This document shows, in pieces, positions 1 through 6,742 of a stretch of DNA of 12,618 nt. The DNA comes from CAZQGE01 sp964592815. GTDB taxonomy: Bacteria; Bacillota; Clostridia; Christensenellales; CAG-917. Location of the stretch: contig CAZQGE010000038.1 in assembly GCA_964592815.1 (NCBI GenBank), forward strand, positions 1 through 12,618, read 5' to 3'. The notes below the pieces were generated by a model. The model had not been told where the DNA came from. It worked only from the letters and a program-made list of their open reading frames with translations, and ran no database searches. The position numbers and the translations under genes were made by a program. Positions within the stretch are counted from its first letter, which is position 1, and each line of letters begins with the position of its first letter.

Positions 1-2
1 AA

Positions 3-62
3 GCATTTGTTTTTGATGTGTTAGAAGCGTTTGGGAGGATTAGTGATGGCTCTAAAGAATAA
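3..62 (+). CDS. C-terminal end of an upstream gene (partial)
   Basis: An open frame enters from the left edge and ends at a TAA at 60-62, giving about 19 residues that end ...LEAFGRISDGSKE. It overlaps the next gene, which starts at 46, by 17 bases, and that gene's Shine-Dalgarno site lies inside it. Such overlap is typical of coupled genes in one operon, so this may be a partner of the methyltransferase module that follows. The fragment is too short to assign a family. A second frame from the edge stops at 22-24 and is less convincing because it gives only seven residues. Confidence 0.45.
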   Translation, partial: AFVFDVLEAFGRISDGSKE

Positions 63-585
63 GGTGTTTAATTTGACGGCAACAACTAGGCAAACGGTGA
101 GAAAAGAGCTTATTGATGAGTTTTTAACAGAAGACGCGGGAAGTGGAAAGGGTGAGTTAGCTTCAAAGTACTACTATGCTGTTGAGCGTTTTGGGGAGTA
201 TTCTATTGAATTGCATCGTCCAGCTGCGCTCAATAAAGGCTTTGATTTTACTGTCCACATAATAGGAATGAAGTTTAAGAAAAATAGAGCTTATACCAAT
301 CCAAGCCATAATGATATATTTTGCGCATTGGAGCAAGTAAAGAGCCAGGATAGCGATTCTTATGAGAAGGTTAAAATCGAGATTAATAATATTTTCAATC
401 TTTGTCAATGCGATTTTGACAATGTTAATGGTATAAAATTCAATGATTTTAGCGGAATAGCTCGACCAGTAGAGATTATTTTATTAGCCGTAAAGTGGCT
501 TTTCATCGAGCAAGATGTAACCTATTGGAACTGGTCAGGTAGGCAAATGTTTTGTGATGGATTAGCTTCTAGGGATTTGGTATGA
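46..585 (+). CDS. Protein of unknown function coupled to a DNA methyltransferase
   Basis: 179 residues, not a family I recognise. I choose the ATG at 46 because GGGAGG at 33-38 sits seven bases upstream; a TTG at 31 in the same frame would lie on top of that site. The protein looks soluble, with no signal peptide or membrane segment. The first half is basic and mixed. The C-terminal part has a hydrophobic/aromatic stretch (LLAVKWLFIEQDVTYWNWSGR region, residues 146-166, W151, Y160, W161, W163, R166) that is the likely conserved core. I see no clear PD-(D/E)xK, HNH or GIY-YIG nuclease motif. Its stop overlaps the methyltransferase start in an ATGA, so the two are translated together. By position it could be a restriction enzyme subunit, a specificity factor or an accessory protein, but this is inference. 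Confidence 0.8.
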   Translation: MALKNKVFNLTATTRQTVRKELIDEFLTEDAGSGKGELASKYYYAVERFGEYSIELHRPAALNKGFDFTVHIIGMKFKKNRAYTNPSHNDIFCALEQVKSQDSDSYEKVKIEINNIFNLCQCDFDNVNGIKFNDFSGIARPVEIILLAVKWLFIEQDVTYWNWSGRQMFCDGLASRDLV

Positions 586-1307
586 TGAAGCTACAACCAG
601 ATAATTTTGAACTAGAGACTAACACAATATGGAGCTTTCCTGATAGAGGGAAGTGGGCAACTCACGATGCCAAATATCGTGGCAACTGGTCGCCATACAT
701 TCCTAGAAATATCATTTTGCGATACTCCAAAGAAGGTGATATTGTTTTGGATCAGTTTTGTGGCGGTGGCACAACGCTTGTCGAGGCAAAACTATTGAAT
801 CGAAATGCGGTGGGTGTTGATATAAATGAAAAAGCTGTTGAATTAAGTGCGCAAAAGTGTAGCTTTGATTATGGCGATAACAATATCTGCGCCAAGCTAG
901 GAGATGCAAGAACATTGGATTTGGCAAGCGATAGTATTGATTTGATATGCACACATCCGCCTTATGCAAATATTATACAATACAGCGAAAGCATCGAAGG
1001 CGATTTGTCGCATTTGGGAATGAAAGAGTTTTTGTCAGAGATGTACAAAGTTGCGTTAGAGGCATACAGGGTTCTCAAAAAAGATAAGTTTTGCGCCATA
1101 CTAATGGGAGATATTCGCATCAAGGGGATGGCAAAACCGCTTGCCTTTGAAACAATGCGAGTTTTTGAACTTGCGGGATTTAAGCTAAAAGAAATCATCA
1201 TAAAAGAACAACATAATTGCAAAGCAACAGGCTTTTGGAAAACAAGCAGCATTAAGCACAATTTTTTGCTGTTGGCTCACGAAAATCTGTTTGTTTTCAA
1301 GAAATGA
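582..1307 (+). CDS. N4-cytosine/N6-adenine-type DNA methyltransferase
   Basis: 241 residues; transfers a methyl group from S-adenosylmethionine to an exocyclic base amine in DNA. The AdoMet-binding motif I is DQFCGGGTT (residues 57-65), followed by an acidic motif II (VGVDIN, 77-82), GDAR (107-110) and the catalytic motif IV THPPY (124-128). THPPY resembles the S/T-x-PPY of N4-cytosine enzymes, but N6-adenine specificity cannot be excluded. An N-terminal block (SFPDRGKWATH, then NWSPYIPRN at about 18-43) precedes motif I. Motif order is I then IV, and only about 110 residues follow, so there is little room for a classical target-recognition domain; specificity may depend on the N-terminal block or on the coupled 179-residue protein. 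The start overlaps the upstream stop by four bases (ATGA), with AGGGAT just upstream. A possible terminator follows the gene. Confidence 0.92.
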   Translation: MMKLQPDNFELETNTIWSFPDRGKWATHDAKYRGNWSPYIPRNIILRYSKEGDIVLDQFCGGGTTLVEAKLLNRNAVGVDINEKAVELSAQKCSFDYGDNNICAKLGDARTLDLASDSIDLICTHPPYANIIQYSESIEGDLSHLGMKEFLSEMYKVALEAYRVLKKDKFCAILMGDIRIKGMAKPLAFETMRVFELAGFKLKEIIIKEQHNCKATGFWKTSSIKHNFLLLAHENLFVFKK

Positions 1308-1351
1308 ATTTGCTTTGTTTCATTTACAATTTACAAATATAAACTTATTAC

Positions 1352-1387
1352 AAAAAGAAGTAGTTTGCCAAAAACTATTTCTTTTTT
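1352..1387 (+). terminator. AU-rich hairpin, probable intrinsic terminator
   Basis: The arms at 1352-1366 and 1372-1386 pair over 15 positions (one G-T), around a five-base loop GCCAA. The 3' arm is T-rich and ends in a run of T. It lies 45 bases after the methyltransferase stop and just before the next promoter, which is where a terminator is expected. The 5' arm is A-rich, so the structure could also act on the other strand. The stem has few G-C pairs, so termination may be weak. Confidence 0.55.
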
Positions 1388-1435
1388 GCTATTGCAAATC
1401 TTTGATTTTCTTGTTATAATAGTGTCATAAAGATT
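1385..1435 (+). promoter_or_regulatory. Candidate operator repeats over the hsd promoter
   Basis: Two inverted repeats overlap the promoter. TTTGC-tatt-GCAAA at 1385-1398 covers the -35 box. AATCTTT at 1397-1403 and AAAGATT at 1429-1435 are exact inverted copies that flank the -10 box nearly symmetrically. The gene directly downstream encodes a small DNA-binding protein, so self-regulation through one of these repeats is plausible. Short repeats arise by chance in AT-rich DNA, so this is a suggestion only. Confidence 0.3.
1392..1420 (+). promoter_or_regulatory. Sigma-70 type promoter of the type I restriction operon
   Basis: TTGCAA at 1392-1397 and a perfect TATAAT at 1415-1420 are separated by 17 bases, and TG at 1412-1413 makes an extended -10 element. 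The start codon of the XRE regulator lies 28 bases after the -10. No other promoter of similar quality was seen before the downstream genes, which are closely spaced as far as the right edge, so this may drive the whole hsd operon and possibly the genes beyond it. Confidence 0.75.
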
Positions 1436-1448
1436 ATGGTGGTGTACT

Positions 1449-1643
1449 ATGACATTTGCTGAAAAGTTAAAATTCGCAAGACAAAAGCTATATTTGAGTC
1501 AAGAAGGGCTTGCAAAAGTGCTCAACGTTTCCTTTGCAACGGTCAACCGTTGGGAAACAGGAAAACACGAACCTGGACTAGCTGCCAAGAAGGCTTTTTA
1601 TATGTACTGCAAAGAAAACAAGCTTGATTTGGAGGACAAATAA
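1449..1643 (+). CDS. Small XRE-family helix-turn-helix regulator
   Basis: 64 residues, essentially one Cro/C1-type DNA-binding domain. The helix-turn-helix spans about residues 17-38 (SQEGLAKVLNVSFATVNRWE), with the characteristic SQE...LA...VNRWE pattern and G39 after the recognition helix. A GGTGGTG site at 1438-1444 precedes the start. It is the first gene after the strong promoter and lies 59 bases before hsdM. Small proteins of this type commonly precede hsdM and are thought to control expression of the restriction operon, as C proteins do in type II systems. Its exact operator is unknown. Confidence 0.88.
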   Translation: MTFAEKLKFARQKLYLSQEGLAKVLNVSFATVNRWETGKHEPGLAAKKAFYMYCKENKLDLEDK

Positions 1644-1688
1644 ATGGCTATGCAGGTGAGTAAGGAAATTATTGTAATTAAAAACTGA
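1644..1688 (+). CDS. Possible 14-residue leader ORF between the regulator and hsdM
   Basis: The codon directly after the regulator stop is an ATG that opens a 14-codon frame (MAMQVSKEIIVIKN) ending in TGA at 1686-1688. It has a good GGAGG Shine-Dalgarno site at 1631-1635, eight bases upstream, and ends 14 bases before the hsdM start. It could be a coupling or leader peptide, or a remnant of a longer gene. Nothing in the peptide suggests a function. Confidence 0.2.
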   Translation: MAMQVSKEIIVIKN

Positions 1689-1702
1689 CGGGAGAAATAA
1701 TA

Positions 1703-3291
1703 ATGGCTAATAATAGAAAAGAACAGGAAAGAACGGAGCTTCATAGAACCATTTGGGGCATAGCAAATGACCTGAGAGGAAGCGTTGACGGATGGGACTT
1801 CAAACAATATGTGCTGGGTATGCTGTTCTATAGATACATAAGCGAAAACTTGACTAGATATATAAATGCAGGCGAGCATGAGGCAGGCAATACCATTTTT
1901 GATTATGCCGGTCTTACTGATGCGCAAGCAGAGCTGGCAAGAGAAGACATTGTTTCTTCAAAGGGCTTTTTTATGTTGCCAAGCGAGCTGTTTGACAATG
2001 TAAGAAAACACGCTGCATATGATGAGAACTTAAATGAAACATTGAGTAAAATTTTTGCAAATGTAGAAGCTAGCGCACAAGGCACAGAAAGTGAAGAAAA
2101 CTTCAAAGGCTTGTTTGCTGACCTTGATGTCAACAGTAACAAATTAGGCGCAACAGTGCCAAAAAGAAATGATAAGCTAGTAAAGCTGATGAACGGTGTT
2201 GCCGATATGAAGCTAGGCAATTACGAGGACAATACCATTGACGCATTTGGAGATGCATACGAATATTTGATGGGTATGTATGCAAGCAATGCAGGCAAAA
2301 GCGGTGGAGAGTACTATACTCCTCAAGAAGTTAGCGAATTATTGACAAGGATTGCAATTGTAGGCAAAACCGAAGTAAACAAAGTTTATGACCCTGCTTG
2401 TGGCAGTGGGTCGTTACTGCTAAAATCAGCAAAAATTCTTGGCAAGGACAACGTAAGAGTTGGTTTTTTTGGACAAGAAATCAATATAACAACATACAAC
2501 CTTTGCCGTATCAATATGTTTCTTCACGATATAGATTTTGACAAATTTGATATTGCGCACGAAGATACACTGGTCAGCCCTCAACATTGGGATGATGAAC
2601 CTTTTGAAGTAATAGTCAGTAATCCTCCATATTCTATCAACTGGGATGGCGATAGCAATCCGCTACTCATCAATGACCAGCGTTTTGCTCCCGCCGGCGT
2701 ACTTGCACCAAAAAGCAAAGCTACCTTGCTTTTGTTATGCATTGCCTAGCTTGGCTTGCAACCAACGGTAAAGCGGCAATCGTTTGCTTTCCTGGAATTA
2801 TGTACAGAGGTGGAGCAGAGAAAAAGATTAGGCAATATTTGATTGACAACAACTATATTGATTGCATAATTCAATTACCCGATAACTTGTTTTTTGGAAC
2901 AAGCATAGCCACTTGTATTATGGTGCTTTCTAAGTCGAAAAGCGAAAACAAAACACTTTTTATTGATGCAAGTAGCGAATGCGTAAAGGTAACAAACAGT
3001 AATAAACTTACTACCGAAGAAGGCGGGAACATCGACAACATTTTGAAAATGTATGTTGATAGAAAAGATGTTGATTATAAGGCAAAACTTGTCGATAATA
3101 GTGAAATTGCAAAAAATGACTATACATTGAGCGTTTCTACCTATGTAGAACAAGAGGATAAACGTGAGAAGATAGACATTAACAAACTAAATGCTGAAAT
3201 CAAAAATATAGTGGCAAAAGTAGATGTTTTGCGCGCAGAAATAGATAAAATCGTTGCTGAAATTGAGGGGGTAAAATATGAGATTGAGTGA
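1703..3291 (+). pseudogene. hsdM: Type I DNA methyltransferase subunit HsdM, frameshifted
   Basis: HsdM supplies adenine N6-methylation and DNA binding in the M2S methylase and R2M2S restriction complexes. The first frame (1703-2749, 348 residues) has the helical HsdM N-domain (about 10-165), GGEYYTPQEV (201-210), AdoMet motif I DPACGSG (230-236) and catalytic NPPY (307-310). After KSKA (337-340) it runs out of frame and stops. The remainder continues in another frame up to 3291: MHCLAWLATNG, then FPGIMYRGGAEKKIRQYL and QLPDNLFFGTSIATC, ending in a coiled coil. Adding one G after base 2722 restores the family sequence (KSKADLAFVMH) and gives about 529 residues, a normal HsdM length. GGAG at 1691-1694 is the ribosome-binding site. 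The site is not a homopolymer. It could be a true mutation or a read error. Confidence 0.93.
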
Positions 3292-4066
3292 TGTTTTGTC
3301 TAAACCACCCAAAAGCGAGTTTGTTCAAGTTGATGCTTTTTTATTGAACAAAAAAGGAGATATTGGGCAACAAGTAAATTTAGAGGTGGGCAAAGTGGCA
3401 TTAAATTTCTTTTGTTCTAATTGTGACGATACAAGAACTTATTACTCTAAAGGAAAACTATGTTGTATTTTCGTAAATGAAAGGATTATAAGTATCGATT
3501 GCGTACTAAACTGTGATTGTGGTTCTAGTGTCCAAATGTGGTTTTTAGTTGAAAGCGAAGAAAGAATCACGGGTGCCGTGCCCAAAGTGCGTATATTAAA
3601 AAGAAATGAAAAATTATCGAGTGGTGTCAAATTTGATATAAGCAAATACGGAGAATATTCGGAACTTTTGATGAGCGCACAAAGAGCATTTCGTGAAAGA
3701 CTAGGGGCAGGCGCTATTGTATATCTGCGTAAAGCATACGAAAAGATTACAAAAGACACAGCCGATGCTGTCGGCATTGATTATAAAAAACATTCTACTG
3801 GCAACCCAAAGAATTTTGCGGAATTGTTGAAAACAGTGGATGAACAATGCCATATTATTCCTAGAGAGTTTTCGGAAAATCGCTATACTTTATTCCAAGA
3901 ATTAAGCGGTGTAGTGCATGGCGAATTTGATGAAGAACTGGGACTTTTAAAATTTGAATCATTATATAGATTGGTGGTTGGAATATTAGAAAATGTAAAA
4001 AACAATGGCGAATTACGCCAAGCGGCTACGGCTCTTGGCTGGACTGCTAGAGAGGAAGCAATATGA
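3278..4066 (+). CDS. Zinc-ribbon-like protein with a DUF4145/HEPN-like C-terminal domain
   Basis: 262 residues. The N-terminal half has cysteines spaced like a zinc ribbon: CSNC (46-49), C62, C63, C75 and CDC (79-81). The C-terminal half (about 130-250) is helical and resembles the DUF4145 family, which belongs to the HEPN fold group: ERLGAGAIVYLRKAYEKI, then NFAELL and ELSGVVHGEFDEE. Where HEPN ribonucleases have RNxxxH, this protein has LSGVVH, so the catalytic arginine is missing and a scaffolding or binding role is more likely than RNA cleavage. The start overlaps the hsdM end by 14 bases, with GAGGGGG at 3265-3271 as ribosome-binding site; its end overlaps the RhuM start in ATGA. This tight coupling implies a role with the type I enzyme. 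Family assignment is from memory of motifs. Confidence 0.75.
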   Translation: MRLSDVLSKPPKSEFVQVDAFLLNKKGDIGQQVNLEVGKVALNFFCSNCDDTRTYYSKGKLCCIFVNERIISIDCVLNCDCGSSVQMWFLVESEERITGAVPKVRILKRNEKLSSGVKFDISKYGEYSELLMSAQRAFRERLGAGAIVYLRKAYEKITKDTADAVGIDYKKHSTGNPKNFAELLKTVDEQCHIIPREFSENRYTLFQELSGVVHGEFDEELGLLKFESLYRLVVGILENVKNNGELRQAATALGWTAREEAI

Positions 4067-5070
4067 AAGAACTGCAATTTTACGTATATAAGGACAACAA
4101 CGAAGAAATAACGGCAAACGTTGTCATAAAGGATGAGACAATCTGGCTTTCGCAAAAGGGAATGGCAGAGGTTTTTGACTGCTCAACGGATAACATTTCG
4201 TTGCACTTAAAAAACATTTATGCTGATAGTGAATTAGCTGAAAACGCAACTGCCGAGGATTTCTCGGTGGTTCAAACGGAAGGTAATCGCAAGGTCAATC
4301 GTAATATTAAATTGTACAACCTTGACGCAATAATTTCGGTTGGCTATCGTGTAAATTCTGCAAAGGCGACCAAATTCCGCATTTGGGCGACTTCGGTGTT
4401 GAAAGAATATATGCAAAAAGGCTTTGTCGTTGATGATGAAAGATTAAAGCAAGGCAGTAACATTTTTGGCAAAGATTACTTTAGAGAGTTATTAGAAAAG
4501 GTTCGCTCAATCAGAGCGAGCGAAAGAAGAATTTGGCAACAAATCACCGACATTTTTGCAGAGTGTAGCATTGACTACGACAACAACGCAGAAGTGGCTA
4601 ACAACTTTTACGCAATGGTGCAAAACAAATTCCACTACGCAATCACAGGGCAAACGGCGGCGGAGATTGTTTACACACATTCAGACAAAGCTAAAGAAAA
4701 TATGGGGCTGACTACTTGGAAAAACTCCCCCGATGGCAGAATACTAAAAAGCGATGTTGGTATTGCCAAAAACTACCTTAACGAAAAGCAAATAAAACAG
4801 CTGGAAAGGGCAGTTTCCGGCTACTTCGACTATATAGAAGATTTGATTGATAGAGAACACGTCTTTAGTATGCAAGACTTTGCAAGCAGTATCAATGAGT
4901 TTTTGTCATTTAGAAAATACGACATTTTGCAAGGTTTAGGCAAAATTAGCGCAAAGGACGCAAAGGCGAAGGCGGAACTGGAATATCAAGAGTTCAACAA
5001 AACGCAAAAGATAGTGTCAGACTTTGACAAGCAAGTCAAAAAGATGGCAGAAGGGGGCAACAATGAATAA
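4063..5070 (+). CDS. RhuM-family protein
   Basis: 335 residues, the usual length of the RhuM family, named after a gene on Salmonella pathogenicity island 3 whose biochemical role is unclear. Recognisable family stretches include ETIWLSQKGMAEVFDCSTDNIS (about 27-48, resembling a DNA-binding or KilA-N/ANT-like start), LYNLDAIISVGYRVNS (about 87-102), FRIWATSVLKEYMQKGF (about 107-123) and a later TAAEIVYTHSDKAKENMGLTTW. The C-terminus is helical and charged. It overlaps the preceding gene by four bases and has AGAGG at 4051-4055. hsdS starts inside its last codons (ATG at 5063). RhuM genes are repeatedly found inserted in type I restriction operons, so an accessory role in defence is likely, but no activity can be claimed from sequence. 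Confidence 0.88.
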   Translation: MKELQFYVYKDNNEEITANVVIKDETIWLSQKGMAEVFDCSTDNISLHLKNIYADSELAENATAEDFSVVQTEGNRKVNRNIKLYNLDAIISVGYRVNSAKATKFRIWATSVLKEYMQKGFVVDDERLKQGSNIFGKDYFRELLEKVRSIRASERRIWQQITDIFAECSIDYDNNAEVANNFYAMVQNKFHYAITGQTAAEIVYTHSDKAKENMGLTTWKNSPDGRILKSDVGIAKNYLNEKQIKQLERAVSGYFDYIEDLIDREHVFSMQDFASSINEFLSFRKYDILQGLGKISAKDAKAKAELEYQEFNKTQKIVSDFDKQVKKMAEGGNNE

Positions 5071-5111
5071 TTCGGAACAAAGAAATTCGGAATTAGGAAT
5101 TCGAAATTAGA
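5069..5111 (+). repeat. AATTCG-type tandem repeat tract after the hsdS start codon
   Basis: Three imperfect units begin with AATTCG at 5069, 5084 and 5098 (15 and 14 bases apart). Units two and three (5084-5097 and 5098-5111) are tandem 14-mers differing at two positions. The tract adds 35 bases between ATGAATAA and ATTAGAGCAA, which otherwise join into the usual MNKLEQ start of HsdS. Because 35 is not divisible by three, the reading frame is lost; removing one 14-base unit would restore it. Confidence 0.8.
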
Positions 5112-5241
5112 GCAACTAATAGCCGAGCTTTGCCCCAATGGTGTGGAGTATAAAAGATTGGGGGAAGTTAGCGAAGTAAGTATTGGCGAATTTGTTCACA
5201 AAAACAAACAAAATGACCAAAGCTTGTACCCTGTGTATAAT

Positions 5242-5245
5242 GGGG
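5242..5245 (+). other. Frameshift site in hsdS (short G run)
   Basis: A run of four G precedes a run of five A. With five G the frame reads NGGKSNTGFYDEYN, the motif expected in this HsdS class; with four it reads NGEKAIRVFMM and soon stops (TAA at 5299-5301). This is a single-base loss in a short homopolymer, compatible with mutation, strand slippage or a homopolymer read error. Confidence 0.75.
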
Positions 5246-5570
5246 AAAAAGCAATACGGGTTTTTATGATGAATATAATCGAACTGAAAATAAGATTATA
5301 ATTAGTGCAAGGGGTGCTAACGCAGGTTTCGTTAATAGAGTTTTTACAAAATATTGGTCGGGAAACAGCTGTTATTCAATAGAAGTAAATAAATACTTGA
5401 ATTGGAATTTTGTTTATTTTTATTTAAAAAATAAAGAGCAAAAGTTATTAGGCGAGCAACAAAAGGGTGGTATTCCAGCCGTATCAAAAAAACAAGTGGA
5501 AGACTTTAAAATCCCACTGCCACCGATTGAGGTGCAGAGTGAAATTGTGCGAATTTTGGACAATTTCACA

Positions 5571-5606
5571 GAGCTTACAGCAGAGCTTACAGCAGAGCTT
5601 ACAGCA
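5571..5606 (+). repeat. Three exact 12-bp repeats in the HsdS central region (TAEL array)
   Basis: GAGCTTACAGCA occurs three times in tandem without mismatch, at 5571-5582, 5583-5594 and 5595-5606, encoding ELTA three times within TELTAELTAELTA. In EcoR124I and EcoR124II the number of TAEL copies in the same place (two or three) sets the spacing between the two halves of the DNA target at six or seven bases. Copy number changes keep the reading frame because the unit is 12 bases. Confidence 0.93.
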
Positions 5607-6256
5607 AGAAAAAAACAGTATGAGCATTATCGTGATACTCTCTTGACTTTCGGCGACGATGTTGAGAAAAAGAGTTTGGGTGAAATAGGTACATTCACTA
5701 GGGGAAGAAGATTTGTTCATGCAGATGATAGAGAAGCAGGAATTCCTTGTATACATTATGGTGAATTGTATACGCATTATGGCATATCGGCGACGAAAGT
5801 AAAAACCTATATCAATGCAGAGCTAAAAACAAATTTTCGTTATGCAAAAAGAAATGATGTAATAATAGTTGCTGCTGGTGAAAACAAAGTGGACATTGGA
5901 GTTGGTGTAGCTTGGCTGGGAAATTTTGATGTGGCTATTCATGATGCATGTTTTATATTTTGCCACAATCAAAACCCAAAATATATCTCTCATTTTTTGC
6001 GAACAGAAATGTATCATCAACAAATAATTAAATATATTTCTGAAGGAAAGATTTGTTCTCTATCTCAAGTCGGTCTTTCAAAAACAAAAATCCCAGTCCC
6101 AACACCTGAAGAACAACAACGCATTGTTGATATTCTTGATAGGTTTGACAGCCTTTGCAATGACATTTCTCTGGGTTTGCCCGCAGAAATCAAGGCAAGA
6201 CAACAACAATACGAATACTATCGTGATAAACTTCTTACGTTTAAGGAAATGAAAAT

Positions 6257-6742
6257 ATGAGTGAAGACAAAACTTATTTAGGTTATGTAAACATAAAGAA
6301 CGATACTATTTTTACAATCGGCAAATTCGCAATACTATGGAATGTGTTTGAAGAGTATAACTGCAAATGCAACTGCAATTATGATACTATAAAAACAGCA
6401 GTTAGGAAAATGTATAAGAATGATATAATGCCGTTTGAGCGTTTTGCCGTATCATTAGAATCTAGATCAAAAAAAGCGCGCTGTAGTATTGAGGAATATG
6501 TGCAAACGAAGTTGTTCCCTGATGATGTTAGAGCAAGGATAGGAAATACAGAAAGGAACATAGGAATGAATGCTGTGCTTGATTTTGTTGAATCCAAAGG
6601 GTTAAGGAACAAAGAGGGAGCGTTATACGCAATTTTAAGAATTCGTAACAATATGTTTCACGGATTGAAAGGACACGCAGAATTAGATGACCAAGTTGAG
6701 CTTTTTGAAGCAATGTGTGGGGTTTTGGAGGAAATGAACTAA
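6257..6742 (+). CDS. Small HEPN-type protein with an RNxxxH motif
   Basis: 161 residues, mostly helical. Near the C-terminus, ALYAILRIRNNMFHGLKG carries R130-N131-x3-H135, the metal-independent ribonuclease motif of HEPN proteins, in the usual position on a late helix. A charged N-terminal half and a helical middle (NIGMNAVLDFVESKG, 101-115) precede it. There is no ATPase or other extra domain. The gene overlaps hsdS by four bases (ATGA) with AAGGAAA at 6243-6249, and its stop overlaps the hsdR start by one base, so it is embedded between S and R. In the EcoprrI locus the anticodon nuclease PrrC, which has a HEPN domain, occupies this same slot. I infer a possible RNase or toxin held in check by the restriction complex. 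A non-catalytic binding role is possible. Confidence 0.75.
   Translation: MSEDKTYLGYVNIKNDTIFTIGKFAILWNVFEEYNCKCNCNYDTIKTAVRKMYKNDIMPFERFAVSLESRSKKARCSIEEYVQTKLFPDDVRARIGNTERNIGMNAVLDFVESKGLRNKEGALYAILRIRNNMFHGLKGHAELDDQVELFEAMCGVLEEMN

Larger units (their letters stand above)
5063..6260 (+). pseudogene. hsdS: Type I specificity subunit HsdS, frame-disrupted twice
   Basis: HsdS recognises a bipartite DNA target through two target-recognition domains (TRDs) joined by conserved helices. The start ATG (5063) is followed by a 35-base repeat tract and a stop at 5108. The true N-terminus (KLEQLIAELCPNG) continues in a second frame from 5104. That frame is lost at the GGGG run 5242-5245, where one extra G would restore YNGGKSNTGFYDEYN. 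From 5253 a third frame is open to the stop at 6260. TRD1 lies at about 5150-5510, the central conserved region at 5515-5660 (with a 3x ELTA repeat), TRD2 at 5670-6080, and the distal conserved region at 6090-6250. Both conserved regions end in QYE(H/Y)YRD(T/K)LLTF, the family's internal repeat. As read, no functional HsdS is made. Confidence 0.9.

Noticed and set aside
163..408. Minus-strand reading frames such as 163-408, 6844-7230 and 12150-12419
   Set aside because: They lie opposite well-supported genes, have no ribosome-binding sites I could find and show no recognisable motifs.
2737..3291. A separate gene starting at the ATG at 2737
   Set aside because: Its first residues continue the HsdM sequence directly after a one-base gap, and no Shine-Dalgarno site precedes it. 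It is the C-terminal part of hsdM.
5571..5606. CRISPR-like repeat
   Set aside because: The repeats are direct, 12 bp, without spacers, and in frame within hsdS. No CRISPR array, tRNA, rRNA or transposase was seen anywhere in the window.
5397..6260. An independent half-HsdS gene starting at TTG 5397
   Set aside because: The same frame is open and HsdS-like from 5253 onward, the TTG lies inside the first TRD, and no ribosome-binding site precedes it.
6715..6741. hsdR starting at the ATG at 6715
   Set aside because: This would overlap the HEPN gene by 28 bases without a ribosome-binding site; ATG 6742 has GGAGGA at a good distance.
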